Shown one piece after another: positions 45,409 through 57,622 of a stretch of DNA of 64,000 nucleotides. Numbering within the stretch: the first letter of the stretch is position 1; each line of letters begins with the position of its first letter. The translations under genes were made by a program, and so were the position numbers. Under the pieces are notes generated by a model, which worked only from the letters and a program-made list of their open reading frames with translations, had not been told where the DNA came from and ran no database searches. This stretch comes from Bryum argenteum (Eukaryota > Streptophyta > Bryopsida > Bryales > Bryaceae), in NCBI GenBank assembly GCA_037043015.1, contig CM073321.1, positions 29,129,010 to 29,193,009 on the forward strand, given 5' to 3'.

Positions 45409-48400
45409 ATGGAGAATTTGGGTTTTGGAAGTCCGGTTGTTGGGTATCAAAATTTAGCACCTCCCACAACAAGAACAAATACGGTGGGTAGAAGACTTGT
45501 ACGTAGTCTTGCAACAGACTTTGACAGTCAAAATCTTGGAGAGCAACGGAACTTGAATATGCCAGATGGAGTTGTAGAGCTTCTTATAGAGGACGACGTA
45601 TTGGTAGGACAAGGATTCGTAGATCAAACCTACAAACCAACGATGGAATTACATTATTTAAAATTAACTCCGGACGAGGTTGTAGTGTGTGTAACGGAAG
45701 TCTTTCAAGGTTCACTTTGGGTTGGTGAAGTTGTTGGAGAACGCCTTGAACAATGTGTAGGTTTGGTCATTCGTCAAACTTGCGAAAAAAATGTGGATTG
45801 CCATAGAGAAACATTGGTTTAGAGGAAAGGCAATCATTTACGTTTCAAAATGTGGGAACATCTGCGTTTGATTTCGACGATGAAGTTAATCATGGAATGC
45901 CGATTCCGATGTCTGAAAGCAACCTAGTGGGCAGCAGTGTCGGGGAACGGTCATTACCAGTGACACCGGAGTCACAATCTAGTGTTGGAGGTGTATTTGA
46001 AGTGAAAAGACTGGTGGAACGTAGACCTCGGAGAAAATATTCGATGCAAAACCGGAGGAGTCGACCAACAAGATTACGAAAGAAGGGGGAATCAGCGCAA
46101 ACAAAAGTGACAATTGAAAGCGTACGGGCAACAAAGGTCACAGGAGGTTGTACATTAAATTTTTTGAAGCATGTGAACGAGAGTAATTTTGGACAATCGG
46201 TACATGGCATGGGCACAAAAGTATGAGAGCAGAGCTACATGGATCATGCAAATGCTGAATTCATTTTACACACGAACAAATACCAAACGGAAGGAAAAGT
46301 TTGACACCAAGCTGGATGGTCATCGTGTATGCAACGCATGCTATGCTCGAGCATTAGGATACTCCCAAAGGCGTTTCAAACAACTCAAGCAAGCACGATC
46401 ACTATATGGAAAGGTAGCTGGCGTACATGGGAATAATGGTAAGCAGAAAGAGCAAGGGAAGATATCTGCAGCACGAGAAAGTTTTGCGGAGTTTGTCAAT
46501 GAAGTGGGGTGTACCCAGCCGCATCGACAAGTGAAGAGAAGATCAGACGATGCAATATTGCCGTTGATACTATCGCCAATGAATACGACAAAAACTGATG
46601 TCTTTCATTATGTGAATGAGGAGGTGAAGAAGCTAGTTGATGGACATCCAATATCAATAAGTTCGTTTCACAAAATGTGGAGGACAGACTTTCCCCACGT
46701 GCAAATTCCACCATTCTCAAGGTTTTCAAAGTGCTTTCATTGCTGGGAGTACAAATGTGGCATGGAATCCACAACGAATGAGGCCGCCAAGGCGAAAAAT
46801 CAAAAATTGTTTTTGGTACACATTAACCGTCAAATGGACGAGCGCGAGATTATTGGATTTTCAAAAGGTCACTATCATAACTCCGGATCTTTTCATGAGC
46901 ATAATCGTAGATGGGATGGACCAAAATACAACAATGGTGCCAAAGATGAAGCAAACAAAGAAAAATATTGAATGGCGGTTCGTGAAGACACACCTATGCG
47001 CAGCTTGTTGTGCACGGGATTGGCCTCTATGCAGATGTATGGCTCGATGCACACCACAAGCACGATAGCAATCAAGTTGTTACCTCGTTGATGCATGTTA
47101 TTACGGATGTGAAGAGGAGGAAAGGAATGTTGCCACCAACTTTTACGAATTCAAGCGGATAATACGACGCGGGAGAACAAGAACATATACATGTTCGCCT
47201 TGTGTGCTGCACTAGTGGGTATGGGGTTTTTTCAAGAGGTGGGGCTATGTTTTCTATTGGTTGGGCACACACACGAAGATATAGACCAACGTTTTAGTAC
47301 CATTTCAAACACGTTAAAGAGGAGCGTCATTGATTCTATGAAGGAGTTACTATCATTAGTCGAGAGAGGAACCTCGTATACCGAAGCGTATGTGAGTGCG
47401 AGGCATTTAGAGAATGTGAGGGATTGGAAGTCTTTCATCACTCCTCATTTGCTCAGAGGTGGCGATACTTTGACTGGCATAAACTTCCCACATCACATGC
47501 GATTTTACATGGTGGGTGGAATGCCTCGAGTATAGTCTAAGACTTTCAGTAAAGATGTTTGGATTCTAGCGGATGGGCATCCATGTTTGAGATCAATGCC
47601 TACTAGAGCCGAGAAGCCAATGCTAGCTGAGGTATTTGGGGCTGATGCAAGGGAACTGAGGGCATTAGAAGATTTTGTGGCCTACAAGGAGAAGTGGGTA
47701 GAACGATTCCAAAACGTGGAGAAGAACTTGGAAGCCATTGATCAAGCAAAGTGGTTGGCAGATTATTTGGAACACTTTCCTGAACAAGATAGGAGCACGG
47801 CAACAAATGTCCCTTTTTGGCCAGAAGACAATCAAAGCCCAAACAGAGCAACCGTAAATGCAACTGCAACTTCTATCGAAAATCAAGATGGAACGTTGGA
47901 CACGAACATGGTGGATCCTATAATGAGAACAATGCCTGATCCAAAACGAAGGCAATATTTTGGTCCTCGTAGGGAGAGACCATCAGAAGAGGCTGCGACA
48001 AGAGCACCAACAAGACGTAGAACTTCAATACTAGAGTTGCATGTACTAATTACACCAGAGAACGGAGAAGGTCCGTTTACCCATTTTTGTCCAGATGATG
48101 ATGTGAAGGTTGGACACTTTGTAGCGCTGACGGTGGATCCCACGGAGGTTCAAGCAGGTGTACTGTTTTATATTGGAAAAGTTTTGGAATTTGGTCATGG
48201 AAGGTGGGCAACAAAAATGAAAGTAGTGTGCTACTGGCCGCAATGGAGGGGATTGCAAGAAATATCATCGGTTCTTGATAGACAACGGTATTCAAATTGC
48301 ATGGAGTCAAAGTGGGAGCCATCGGGTGAAAGACATGGATGGGTGGAGAAAGAAGCATCGTTTTATTCATGGGTAGATGAAACACAACATGCAAGAACCA

Positions 48401-48558
48401 AAGAACCGCAACAACTTTGTATTCCAATACACGATGTTTCAACGGAGCGAAACATTAAAATTCCAACTTTTGCAAAACCACACCTTCTAGCATACATTGC
48501 AATGCAAGTTGAATACGTAGATAACGAACGCCTTCAAAATGATATAGACCGTTATTAG
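45409..48558 (+). CDS. DUF7869-type transposase-like gene 1, frame-disrupted
   Basis: An ATG at 45,409 after TTTCTTGTAG starts MENLGFGSPVVGYQNL. Further segments lie at 45,822-46,216 (basic RRPRRKYS), 46,189-46,971, 46,880-47,060, 47,150-47,535 and 47,587-48,558. Diagnostic blocks in order are DGHRVCNACYARALGYSQRR, SIIVDGMDQNTTMVPK, an H-K-H-D-S-N segment, a D-N-x(4)-E-N-K-N segment at about 47,160, and LLVGHTHEDIDQRFS (near 47,265). This set is what I know from DUF7869 proteins, whose spaced acidic residues suggest an RNase H-like, transposase-type fold. The C-terminal part (about 48,080-48,440) looks like a small beta domain. A few frame changes interrupt it. No terminal inverted repeats were found. 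Inactive transposon gene and decayed domesticated gene are both possible. Confidence 0.65.
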
Positions 48559-49908
48559 TATAGAGATTAGGGAGAAATAAATATTTAGAGAAGAGAATGT
48601 GTACTTTTAGCAGTGTAAGTTTATTTTAGTGGTAATCATAAATTATGGTTGCTAACTAAAGGAGTTTTAGATTTCTTATACCTTACATGTCTTTTTTGTT
48701 ACAAAGATGCGATAAAGTTTTGGATAACTTGGTCATTTATACCACTTGAAGGAGTCTAAAATCTGGGAAATGAATGCAACACATGAAAATTTTCAAGATA
48801 CATTGCATCCAATCATGAGGTTCAATAATTACCAGAAATGAATGTTTCTTTAGAATTTTGATATTAAAATAGGATACAACATTCAAGGATGAAATGGTAC
48901 ACCTAATTTCACTAAATGCGATTTTTGAACCATCCATTTGCAAGTGCATGATTCTACCCCCAAGTGCAAAAATTCCTAATTCTGCGTTTTAGGCTCCACA
49001 ACACTTTACAATAGTACGTCTAGTATTAGATAAAATGTGTCAGTGGAAATACCATGTTTTAATTACTAAAAAGTTGTGTGTAGTTATATATGGAAATAAG
49101 ATACAAACTCGAAAAAAAATACATTATCTAATTGTCAACACCCAAGCACTAATTCAACTTTGATGATGCTCATATCTCACTTCCCATTAGTTAACGTTCT
49201 CTAAACCGATAAGGTCATCGTTGACTCGAGAAGGAAGCTAAAAAATTATCCCCTCTCTACCAATTTCTAAGATGTTGTCATGCTGTAGCTGTTGAGGTCG
49301 GGCTAGTCAGTCTCTCAACCTTTCGTTTCATTTTCTCTCACTCTCGTCCGTGGTCTCAAGGAGCACTTAGTTTGATATTCTGTTCCGGTGTGTGTGTGTT
49401 CAAGGTTGCGTGTTTGTGTAGAAGGAGTTTGAGTTGGTGCTGACTGCGTCCGATAAAGTTTCTCATTTACAGGTTTTAGTGTTCTGGAAAAGGCGCATGA
49501 TGGATTAGTTTGATTCAGTTTCAAGTTATGACAGTTGCCCGTCATGTATTTTTCGACTTCTGTATTAAATACTGATTGTTGTGCGTGCTTTCTTCAGTTG
49601 CGAGCCCTACGTTTCCTTTCGAAATCTGCAAATCGCAGGTGAGCGTGGTTCGCAAATTGAGTGCAAGGCACAATTCCTCAGTGTTTCAACACTTACTATT
49701 AATAGCATGTACCTTATCCACGGGTCGCAGATAACTTTTCTGTGTCTGTGGAGATTATGTGTTGGAATATGTGCTCATTCGCTAGATGAGGTCCACGCCG
49801 CACCTTATACGTCACTGTATAATATCGAGTGTTAGTTGGTTTTGAGGTCCGTAAATACCGCCGATATTTCCGGGAGAATGTTTAAGCATATCGGTCCTTA
49901 GTGAAGGA
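48559..49908. other. Non-coding stretch before the P2 palindrome array
   Basis: No gene was recognised. A pyrimidine-rich tract with TGTGTGTGTG (near 49,388) and possible splice-like sites at 49,300-49,640 may be untranslated leader of the gene at 50,519. Confidence 0.45.
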
Positions 49909-50445
49909 ATTCAACTCGAGTCGAGTTGAAATTTTACCTCTGTAGTATACATGTAAACTTTCAACTGTACAATTTCAACTCGAGTCGAGTTAAATTGTAT
50001 CTCGTCAAGTATCAGACATGGTGTCAGAATTAGGAATGATATATCCATGGGTGTTGATATTCATTTTGAGTCGAGTTGAAATGGGAAATCCTCTAGTTTC
50101 AGTTGGATTATTAAGAAGCGGATGCTCCTTGTATTGGTGTGGAATTTCAAGTCAAGTCGAGTTGAAATTCACGGCGACTGTGGATATTCGTCAGGAACAC
50201 TTGATATTGTAATAAGCCCAATAATACTGTATTTAACTCGAATCGAGTTAAATATGAATTATTACATAATTGGAGATATATTCGTTAAGTATCAATATTA
50301 TTCACAGAATCAAGAATGCTCTATCTCTGGGTGATAATATTCAACTCAACTCAAGTTGAATTGGACATCATCGAGTCCTCTGGTTTATCCGTGAGAAGAT
50401 AATCTCTCTCCGGAATCCAGTGTTCAACTCGAGTTGTGTTGAAAT
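49909..50445. repeat. Array of eight P2 palindromes upstream of DUF7869-type gene 2
   Basis: Palindromes with arms TTCAACTCGA and TCGAGTTGAA lie at about 49,909-49,933, 49,970-49,997, 50,061-50,083 (short centre), 50,142-50,169, 50,230-50,254, 50,336-50,362 and 50,420-50,445. Outer arms are symmetric in each copy but differ between copies: CAATTT/AAATTG, GAATTTC/GAAATTC, TATTTA/TAAATA. The core is the same as in cassettes B and C. Position relative to the gene is like that of the arrays before cassettes A and D. Confidence 0.9.
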
Positions 50446-50518
50446 TAACGGAGCAGATTTCTAAGCTATCGTTTGTAATAATTTTTCAGTCTCAACCATA
50501 GCTGCTCAAGATGTTTAA

Positions 50519-53074
50519 ATGCTTGGTGATTACTCCTTTGATGATGATGTTGTGGTGCAACCGGAGGAGGTGGAAAACGTTCCAAACTGTGAAGGTATCC
50601 CCCAGCGTCTTTGGGCTACTAAGTTCGTTACCCTTTACGGTGACGATCGTCGCCCTGTAGCGGAGGGCCTATGTCCCAGCATCAGTTACGATCTCCTTCT
50701 CAGTAGCAACGGTCCACTTGGGCACTTCCGAGTTGCAGTTCAGATCTCAAAAACTGTTGATGCCACAGTGGTGCTAGATGAGTGGAGATACTCAGTCAAG
50801 GCCTGGCCGTTCGATAAAGTCTTCTGTAATGGAGCTAGTCTCAGAGACCATAGGATAAGACACGATCATGACTCTCGTGTTGCACTTCTTGCGAGACCTC
50901 AGTCATCTCGTAGCGGACGTTACAACAATATAGCTAGGAACCCGCCTCGTGAAACATCCATCAAATCCAAGGGATTATTAACTCATGAGTCTATCAATTC
51001 TGTCTCAAGCAAAGTTTGCTGCACCAGGAACTGCGTTCAGCCCTTCCCCAGGGAGAAGATCCGATGTTTTGGAGAGCGGATGTATAGTGGAACGACCTAC
51101 CAATTCACGTTTCACATGAAGCTTGACATTCACAGGCAGGTTCATTGGAATGTTGACGAGAAGAGGGTGGTCGTGGTTGAGTTAATCGATTTTTGCTTGC
51201 CTGCGTGGAGACATATTGCTGGAGTGTCCGAGTTAACCTTCCATCAATTTCAAACGTACGTGACCGATGGCCTCATTTAACATCCCCATGGAAATTCGTC
51301 TTTGCTTAAGCCGCCTAAGCACACGTCGCAAACAACTGCAACCCTGCGTTGCATCCTGGACAACTGTGCGGATCACATGCCCCACCAAACGAGGACATTG
51401 AAATTCGGAGAGAAGGTTGTATCGATGATTCTTCTCGCTTCCTGGACAAGGAAGAGTGCCATCTCGGAGATCAACGCCGCAAATGAAGGCTTCGGTTTGA
51501 AGATGGTCTCGCCATCTTGTCTGAGTAGAATTTGGAAGTTCCACTTTCCTGAATTTGATGCCAAGAAACCCGGGATAACTTCGCTCGGTGCTCCAAATGT
51601 GATCGGTTGCACACACTCCGTCGTGGCTCTATATCTCGGTCGCAACAAGCACTACTTTGGGCAAAGAAGCTCGAGGTACACTTTGCTGCAGCCCGTGCTC
51701 ATCGAGAGTTATATTATGCAAACAGGTATAGGTCAAAAACCTACCCGCATGAGTGTTTGACCATTATGCATGACAAAATGGATCATGCAAAGACCGCTTC
51801 ACCTGTCTTTTCTCACAAGAGTAAGGAGCTCGATGGTCTGATGAAGCTACCAGTATCCGTCACAAGAACGATCGCTCATGGCCACGGAGATGTACGCTAC
51901 GCTCATTACGGTCTAGATACTTTCGCACACAATTCAAATTACACGGTGCGCTCTTTTGCTAAGCTGCTCCGAGATATAGAGTTGCCACCAAAGTACTCTT
52001 TCAGGGAGCTTTTTGTTGGGTCGAGGTCGGCACCTATCTTTGATGTTGTTCTCCAAGGTGCACAGACTTGCATATCGTCACTCCGTCCAGCACCAACTCT
52101 TCCACTTCCAGGGATTCCTCTTCCGCCAATTCTCAATGTTCAGATGGACAATGCAGCAGGTGACAACAAGAATAGATATGTATTCTGTTTTTGGTCTCTT
52201 CTTGTTGCAAAGAAGATCTTTCGGGAGGTATACGTCAATTTCATGTTGGTTCGGGATACCCATGATGACATCGATGCAATGTTTGGGAGGTGGAGCATGT
52301 TGTTGGGGAAAGACAATTTCCCCACTATTCCGCTACTCATGAAATCATTCATGGACGTCGAATCTATTCCAGCCATCCTCCACCTTGTTGAAGAGGTGCC
52401 GGATTTTAAAGGATTTATCGATGGGTTTATTAGGGATGGAGGGGAAGCACTTACTGGTCATATGAAGGGACAACAACTCAAGTTTCTTTTGGATTCTACA
52501 AGCTGTCCCGTGATGAAGTACCCTCGCAGAAGATTGGTTGCCAAATGATACAACCGGAATTAAGTTGTGGAGAGAGGACTCGGAAGGTCGATGTTTGTGG
52601 CCACGTGGTGATCCAACTCCTACAACGCATCGTGCAATGGGGGGGGTGTGGACGACGTGGTGAAGGGCATATCTGGATTTATCAAGTAATGGGAGCCAAT
52701 GTCTGATGAAGATAGAATTGGAGAGTATAGAAGACGCTATGAACATCTTGTGTTCTATTGGCGCATTGTGAAGGCAGCATTAGAGGTTCCTATTGAACCA
52801 TCGAATGTTCTTCAGGACGGATTTTGGCCATTATTGAGCATAGATGGCATCCAGGGTTTGAGATGTGCAAGAGACTTACAATGGATGAGATTTGGACAAA
52901 GGATTGCGTTGGAAGGTTGACGATACTCAACCTCCTTTGTGGGAAATTACAGCTTCATTGATAACTTCATGGAAGTCAAAGGTCAAGAAGGATACAACGG
53001 AGTGGACTTTTAAAAATCCAGTGGATCAAATTAAAATCATTGGCAATACTATAGTTGAATTTTCAAATGCTTGA
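50519..53074 (+). CDS. DUF7869-type transposase-like gene 2, frame-disrupted
   Basis: The first segment (50,519-51,280) starts MLGDYSFDDDVVV and ends with a CCTRNCVQPFPREKIRCFGE cysteine segment, an F-x-F-x-M-K-L-D-I-H segment and FCLPAWRHIAGVSELTFHQF. The last is the same 'C..AW...GVS..TF' block as in gene 1. The second (51,302-51,600) contains W-K-F-H-F-P. The third (about 51,650-52,546) has LTIMHDKMDHAKT, VQMDNAAGDNKNRYVF and RDTHDDIDAMFGRWSM, the spaced acidic motifs of the DUF7869 core. A tail segment with charged residues ends at 53,074. At least two frame changes and one stop separate the parts. It lies just upstream of cassette C in the same orientation and shares the B/C palindrome type, which suggests a common origin or a common binding factor. 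Confidence 0.65.
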
Positions 53075-53923
53075 AGGTCTTACATGTATTAAATTCGTAT
53101 TTGTCTGTTGTAACAACTACATAGTCATGGCTTTGTTTTACGACTTAGAAATATTAATCTTTTGTTTCAAATTCAAAAGACTATAGGCATTTAAAAGTAT
53201 AGAAGATATGCTAGACCAAATGATCTACAAGGATGTGTGGTTTGGGATGTTGGTAGTATTGATAGGGTATGGAGTTTTTCAAGTTACTTAGCTTGCTTCG
53301 AGCAACACTTTTTCGTGGTATTGGGTTTCATTCGAAATCAAAAGTACATTGTACGCATTTATGAAATTATATCTCTATTATATATTACAGTGTAGGTTTG
53401 TTCTTTCCATTTAATACTTTTGTCGATTGATTTCTGTTATTAAAAATGATAACATGTATTTAGCTTGTTGTAAAAGGTAGTAGTGGTTAGCACCACTGAT
53501 GTTTATGTGCGTCATACATGTCACAATTAAGGGTACGTGGCTGGTTGGTAGCACAAATTTTCCTGCCCGCCAAAGCTCACTTAGCAGTACCAAGTCATGT
53601 GTACATTTTAGCTGCTCAAACGAGTCCGATTGTAATCAAACTCGGACCACCTTTGTTATACAGATACTCCTTCTCATCCAACCACTGAGCTCATGACTTG
53701 GTGTCCATTTTAAAATTACTCCGGCCTTTATATTAATCAATTGGAATTCCGACTTGGAAAGTCCACTATGCACAAACTTTCCCCCATATTACACTATAAA
53801 TTGAATGGAAACTTTAAGATTCATAACTTTCTAAGTTATTTGTGGACAACAAAACATCAATCTAAAACCTCTCAATTTCATTTTGAGAGGATTATTAACT
53901 CTCAAATTAATGAATATTGTGTT
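53075..53923. other. Spacer between DUF7869-type gene 2 and cassette C
   Basis: No gene was recognised. A small palindrome AGTGGTTAGCACCACT is at about 53,481-53,496. Cassette similarity begins abruptly at about 53,924. Confidence 0.55.
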
Positions 53924-54625
53924 GGCTCAAGTGACGACGATGACGATCCTGACGAAGAAGTTGAGGCCTACGGATCCCAACTTCTAATTACGCCCCAAAC
54001 TAGGCGAGGCTCAACTTCCCATCTTCCTCAGCCCCAGGAACACGGCTTTTCCGATAGCTCTCTTACGGCTTCCACCCCTTCGCCTCAGAGGAAGCAAAGG
54101 GGGACGACATCCGTTGACACTCTAATGAAGAAGTTGGTTAGAATGCAGAAGGAGATGTAGGCTCGACATAGGATCAAGGTGGAAGCAATGCTTGCTCGAG
54201 AGCACGAGGATTGCAAAGCTCAGAGACTAGAGGATGAGCAACGATGGAGCAAAATGATGTCTCAAGTCTTTGAGAGAATACCTGGGATAGTAGTCCAAGC
54301 GCTTTTGAACCTCTATGCAAAGCCGCTCCTCACGCTCGACCCAAGTTATAGTAAACCTCTGCTTCTGACCGACGGGGCCACTCAGTCTTGCGAAAGCGGT
54401 GCAGCTCGAGAGACATCTCTTCGATGTTCCCTCCTAGGCATGCCATTCAAGTCGAGTGCAGCTCCAGCACCTGCGGGCAATATCGAACAGGTGGATTGTG
54501 GAGGTCCAGGCCCCGCAAGTGGCTCCATTCTCACGGACCTAGTCGATCTGGAAATAAAGCCGGTCGATGAAGAGGAGCAGATAGGAACACATGATGAGAC
54601 TCTCAATACGAATGTTATTGAATAA
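53924..54625 (+). CDS. Cassette C gene 1: C-terminal tail only (5'-truncated)
   Basis: Homology to the end of copy B gene 1 starts inside an acidic segment (GSSDDDDDPDEEVEAYGSQ) and continues through SHLPQPQEHGFSDSS and LEDEQRWSKMMSQVFERIPG to a stop at 54,623-54,625. The frame is interrupted once after the KKLVRMQKEM segment. No upstream exons exist, so this is a 5'-truncated copy. It has a Ser/Pro-rich tail with a coiled-coil-like charged region and no catalytic part. Confidence 0.6.
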
Positions 54626-54651
54626 GGTTGAACTCCATGATCTAGTCTTCC

Positions 54652-54673
54652 ATTTAACTCGACTCGAGTTGAA
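54652..54673. repeat. P2 palindrome in the gene 1/gene 2 spacer of cassette C
   Basis: Arms TTTAACTCGA and TCGAGTTGAA around a central C, one mismatch. Same position as in copies A and B. Confidence 0.85.
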
Positions 54674-54856
54674 CTGCTTCTACGACTAATGGCAGATTGC
54701 CTGCAGAAGCCTTTGAGAGTTGTTGCTAGCCTAGTATATATCGCCTTAGGACAGTTTTGTTAGATTGGACTCAACGTTCATCATGTAAATACTTTTTGTA
54801 GATGACGCTCATTTTGAACGAAGAGTTTGGAATACAATCATATTTTCTTACAGATT

Positions 54857-56070
54857 TTTTCCCTTTGATTTTTACGTGGGCTCTGTTGATTCCAAAGTGT
54901 TCCAAATGTATGTTTGTCCCATGAGGTCTCCCCTATGCAAGACACTAGTCCACTGAGTCCTTTTCATGGTGAGCCAAGTAACATGGCGCAAGATGTTTAC
55001 AATGAAGGTCACATTCTGGATTCCATCTTGCTCGAGACATTCCTCTTCCATCCTCGACCGCTGTACAAGATGCACAAATAGCTGAAACTCAATCAGAGGC
55101 GCCGATAAGTTTTTCTCGTACCAAAATCTCATTTTCATTGAATCCTTTCTTTATGAGTTTGTTGTAATCGCATTGTTTGACTACCGGATTGCTGAGTAAT
55201 ATAGCGTTGGACAGTCTCAAAATTAAGCAGTGCAGTACTTAACTGTCTACACATTTGTCTGCCCCCCTTGAAAACAAGGAATGAGTCATTTGCACACTCC
55301 GGTAGTTGCAGCCGTGGAGGATGTCTCTCGTTCTATTTCTTCAAGGGTGCCATGCAAGTGGGTCAATGTCATCCTCGACTTGAACGATATTCTCTGTGTT
55401 TGCAAGGAGAGGAGATTATGCCGAAGGACCAAGTTTACAACATGGTCGCATGTGCACATTCCTCTGTCCTACCCGCTCCTATTGGTCCCAAGGTCGTTTT
55501 CGTTCGGCCCTTCTGCCTTGATTTCCATCGTGAGTTGAGTGAAGTTGCATACGTCTCCGTATGGAGTTCGATGGTTCATGCAACCACAAAGTCCATATGT
55601 GACTACTTCGTCTGGGTGAGCCATCCCCGTGCCTTCTTTGGGGGCAGAACTCATGTGAGGTTGTCAAGGTTCGTGGACCGCGGAATAAGTTGTCCAACTT
55701 CAAGTTGAAGGGGACTAATAAGGATCTCTTTTACAAGCCACTGGATATGCTTTTCAATGGTCTAAACTCAAAGTTTAATGAGCATGACACGATCATCATC
55801 GACGATAGCCGTGAGAAGCACGTCATGAATGAACCCGTGATTGTTGTACTGCCAGTCTTGTGGTGAGAGCATGATGGATGTGACAGATTCTTGGTTGACG
55901 AGCTCCTCCCTTGGATTTAACGTCTACATCAAAGCCGCGGTCAGGGCTTGTTGTCTTTCCGTAGGGAAGACAACATTGGGCATAGAATGCTCTCTAAAGA
56001 ACTCAATACTTCAGAATACAAAGAGCTTAGTAGCGCCGTAGAGACTTCTAGGAAGCTAGTGCATGATTGA
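54857..56070 (+). CDS. Cassette C gene 2: FCP1/NIF-like HAD-fold protein, frame-disrupted
   Basis: Homologue of 5690-6837 and of the minus-strand copy at 28,172-29,434. The core shows CKWVNVILDLNDILCVC (about 55,350-55,400), then FVRPFCLDFHRELSEVAYV and SSMVHATTKSICDYF (55,497-55,610). It continues with NFKLKGTNKDLFYKPLDM and TIIIDDSREKHVMNE (about 55,690-55,835), and a tail ending KLVHD at TGA 56,068-56,070. IIIDDS is the equivalent of the family VDDSP motif. The first motif keeps one Asp and has Asn in the second position, as in copy B. It has been interrupted in frame in several places. The product, if ever made, would be a nuclear phosphatase-like protein of uncertain activity. Confidence 0.6.
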
Positions 56071-56250
56071 GCTAGTCACCCTTGCTTGGTCTCATCTGAC
56101 AAGAATCAAATTTGACATGTATATTGTGTAAATTATAATAAATAATTTCAATAATATTTTTACGTTTCAGACTGGTTTCATTTCAAAGCGTCCTTGGGTC
56201 CAACGTCTTAACTTATTGTAGTATTTGATGGTGTTAGTTCTGTCAAGATT

Positions 56251-56275
56251 GATTTAACTCGAGTCGAGCTGATTT
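56251..56275. repeat. Palindrome in the gene 2/gene 3 spacer of cassette C
   Basis: An imperfect palindrome (TTTAACTCGA, centre G, TCGAGCTGA) at the position that corresponds to 27,969-27,989 in copy B. As there, one half-site is B-type and the other A-type. Confidence 0.75.
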
Positions 56276-56336
56276 GGCTATATCATATTGCATATCATTC
56301 TTCTTGATGATTCCTCTAAAATGAATTCGTATCTAG

Positions 56337-57223
56337 GTGTCCTATTCTGTCTCAGTTTCGGACAATGATTTTGATTTCCGTTGCGCTGCTTTTGCTGATT
56401 TGATTTTGGACTATGGACAATACAAAATTTTGCAGTGGAATAGGCCATAGAATGTACTCAACAGCTACCGCTCAATCAACTATGAACTACTCGATGATGG
56501 CAATCGATGATGGTGTTGTGGATAGTCCTCTTTATGGCGGTAAACGACCACACAATGCATGTTCTCCTTCCCCGTTGAAAAACCGTACCATGATAGACAA
56601 ATCAAGTTGAGGTGGCGTTCCGCAAAGAAAGCTTTGTGATGATTCTGAGTTAGTTGAGGATCCACTTCCACTATAGGTATGTGATAAGTGAAGCAGTTCA
56701 TCTATGAATTTTTCTGTGGTTGTTAACTCCAATCGTAATGTGATTTACTTACATTTTTCTATCTCTTTCATGGACTTAGGTGACCGTTGCTGCAGCCGTG
56801 CCCAAACCATTCCAATTTGAGTCCCCGGGTGTTCGTGTTTCACCTCATAAGGCATCGACGCCGAAAAAATCTCGTCGTGCGACATCACATTGTCTCTCTA
56901 CGCCTTGTCTATTGAAGTCTGTGGAGTCGGCAACAGTACTTGGAGACTGCATGACGAAATCAATGGAGCCGCTTAATCCTTTTGTTGCCCATGCTGATGA
57001 TTCTTTGCGTTTGTCCTTCCGTACTATACGCTCGCTATTACACGAAGGTCACCGCCAGACTAAATCACACAACGCATTTCAGCCCAGAGTTACTTGTCTT
57101 CCAGCTCGTGATGCACGGGAGCAACGGATTTTGAAGCTTCAAGCACGTGCAAAATCAAGTTATCGGTCGTCATTGTATACAGGCTACGATCATGGCCCAA
57201 AAGTGTGGAAGACACGAGCATAA
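56337..57223 (+). CDS. Cassette C gene 3: short basic Ser-rich protein, frame-disrupted
   Basis: The first exon follows the acceptor ATCTAG (56,331-56,336), reading VSYSVSVSDNDFDFRC, and includes AQSTMNYSMMAIDDGVVDSP (about 56,470-56,530). The last exon (56,780-57,223) follows GACTTAG and reads in one frame to the stop, with SPHKASTPKKSRRATSH, GHRQTKSHNAFQPRV and GYDHGPKVWKTRA. The protein is basic with no known domain. Early exon sequence is frame-disrupted. This copy best shows the intact terminal exon. Confidence 0.5.
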
Positions 57224-57226
57224 ATT

Positions 57227-57622
57227 CTAAGCCGTTTGCACTTTTGATACGGAAACAGTCTTGATATGATTTAGAAGACATTGGCGTAGTTCTTCATGGA
57301 TAGCCCACGTTCAACACGATACTGTATGGTTCTATTGGTATAGAAATATCGTATTTACCATCGTACATTCACATCATTCATATGTAACTAGAGCTCACAT
57401 TTAAATCTGGATGAGCATATTTCCTATGACGGGGTCAATTGATGTATACAATGTCTATAGAGAAACATACATTTATGTATATCCCATTCTGGGATACAAT
57501 TATTCATCCATCTACATCTTTTTTATACCATTTTTAACGGCCTATTTGGCTTTTTATCATTTCTTATGGGACTCAGCAGTACTCTCATTATTGCGGGATA
57601 CTCACAAAATAATAAATAAGGT
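57227..57622 (+). repeat. Conserved 3' flank and probable 3' end of the cassette (copy C)
   Basis: Matches 9,727-10,104 and the reverse strand of 24,541-24,890 across nearly 400 non-coding bases, then stops. The shared end lies in an imperfect inverted repeat (TCATTATTGCGGG... CAAAATAAT). Conservation of non-coding flank to a common point argues that the cassette moves or is copied as a unit. Confidence 0.65.
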
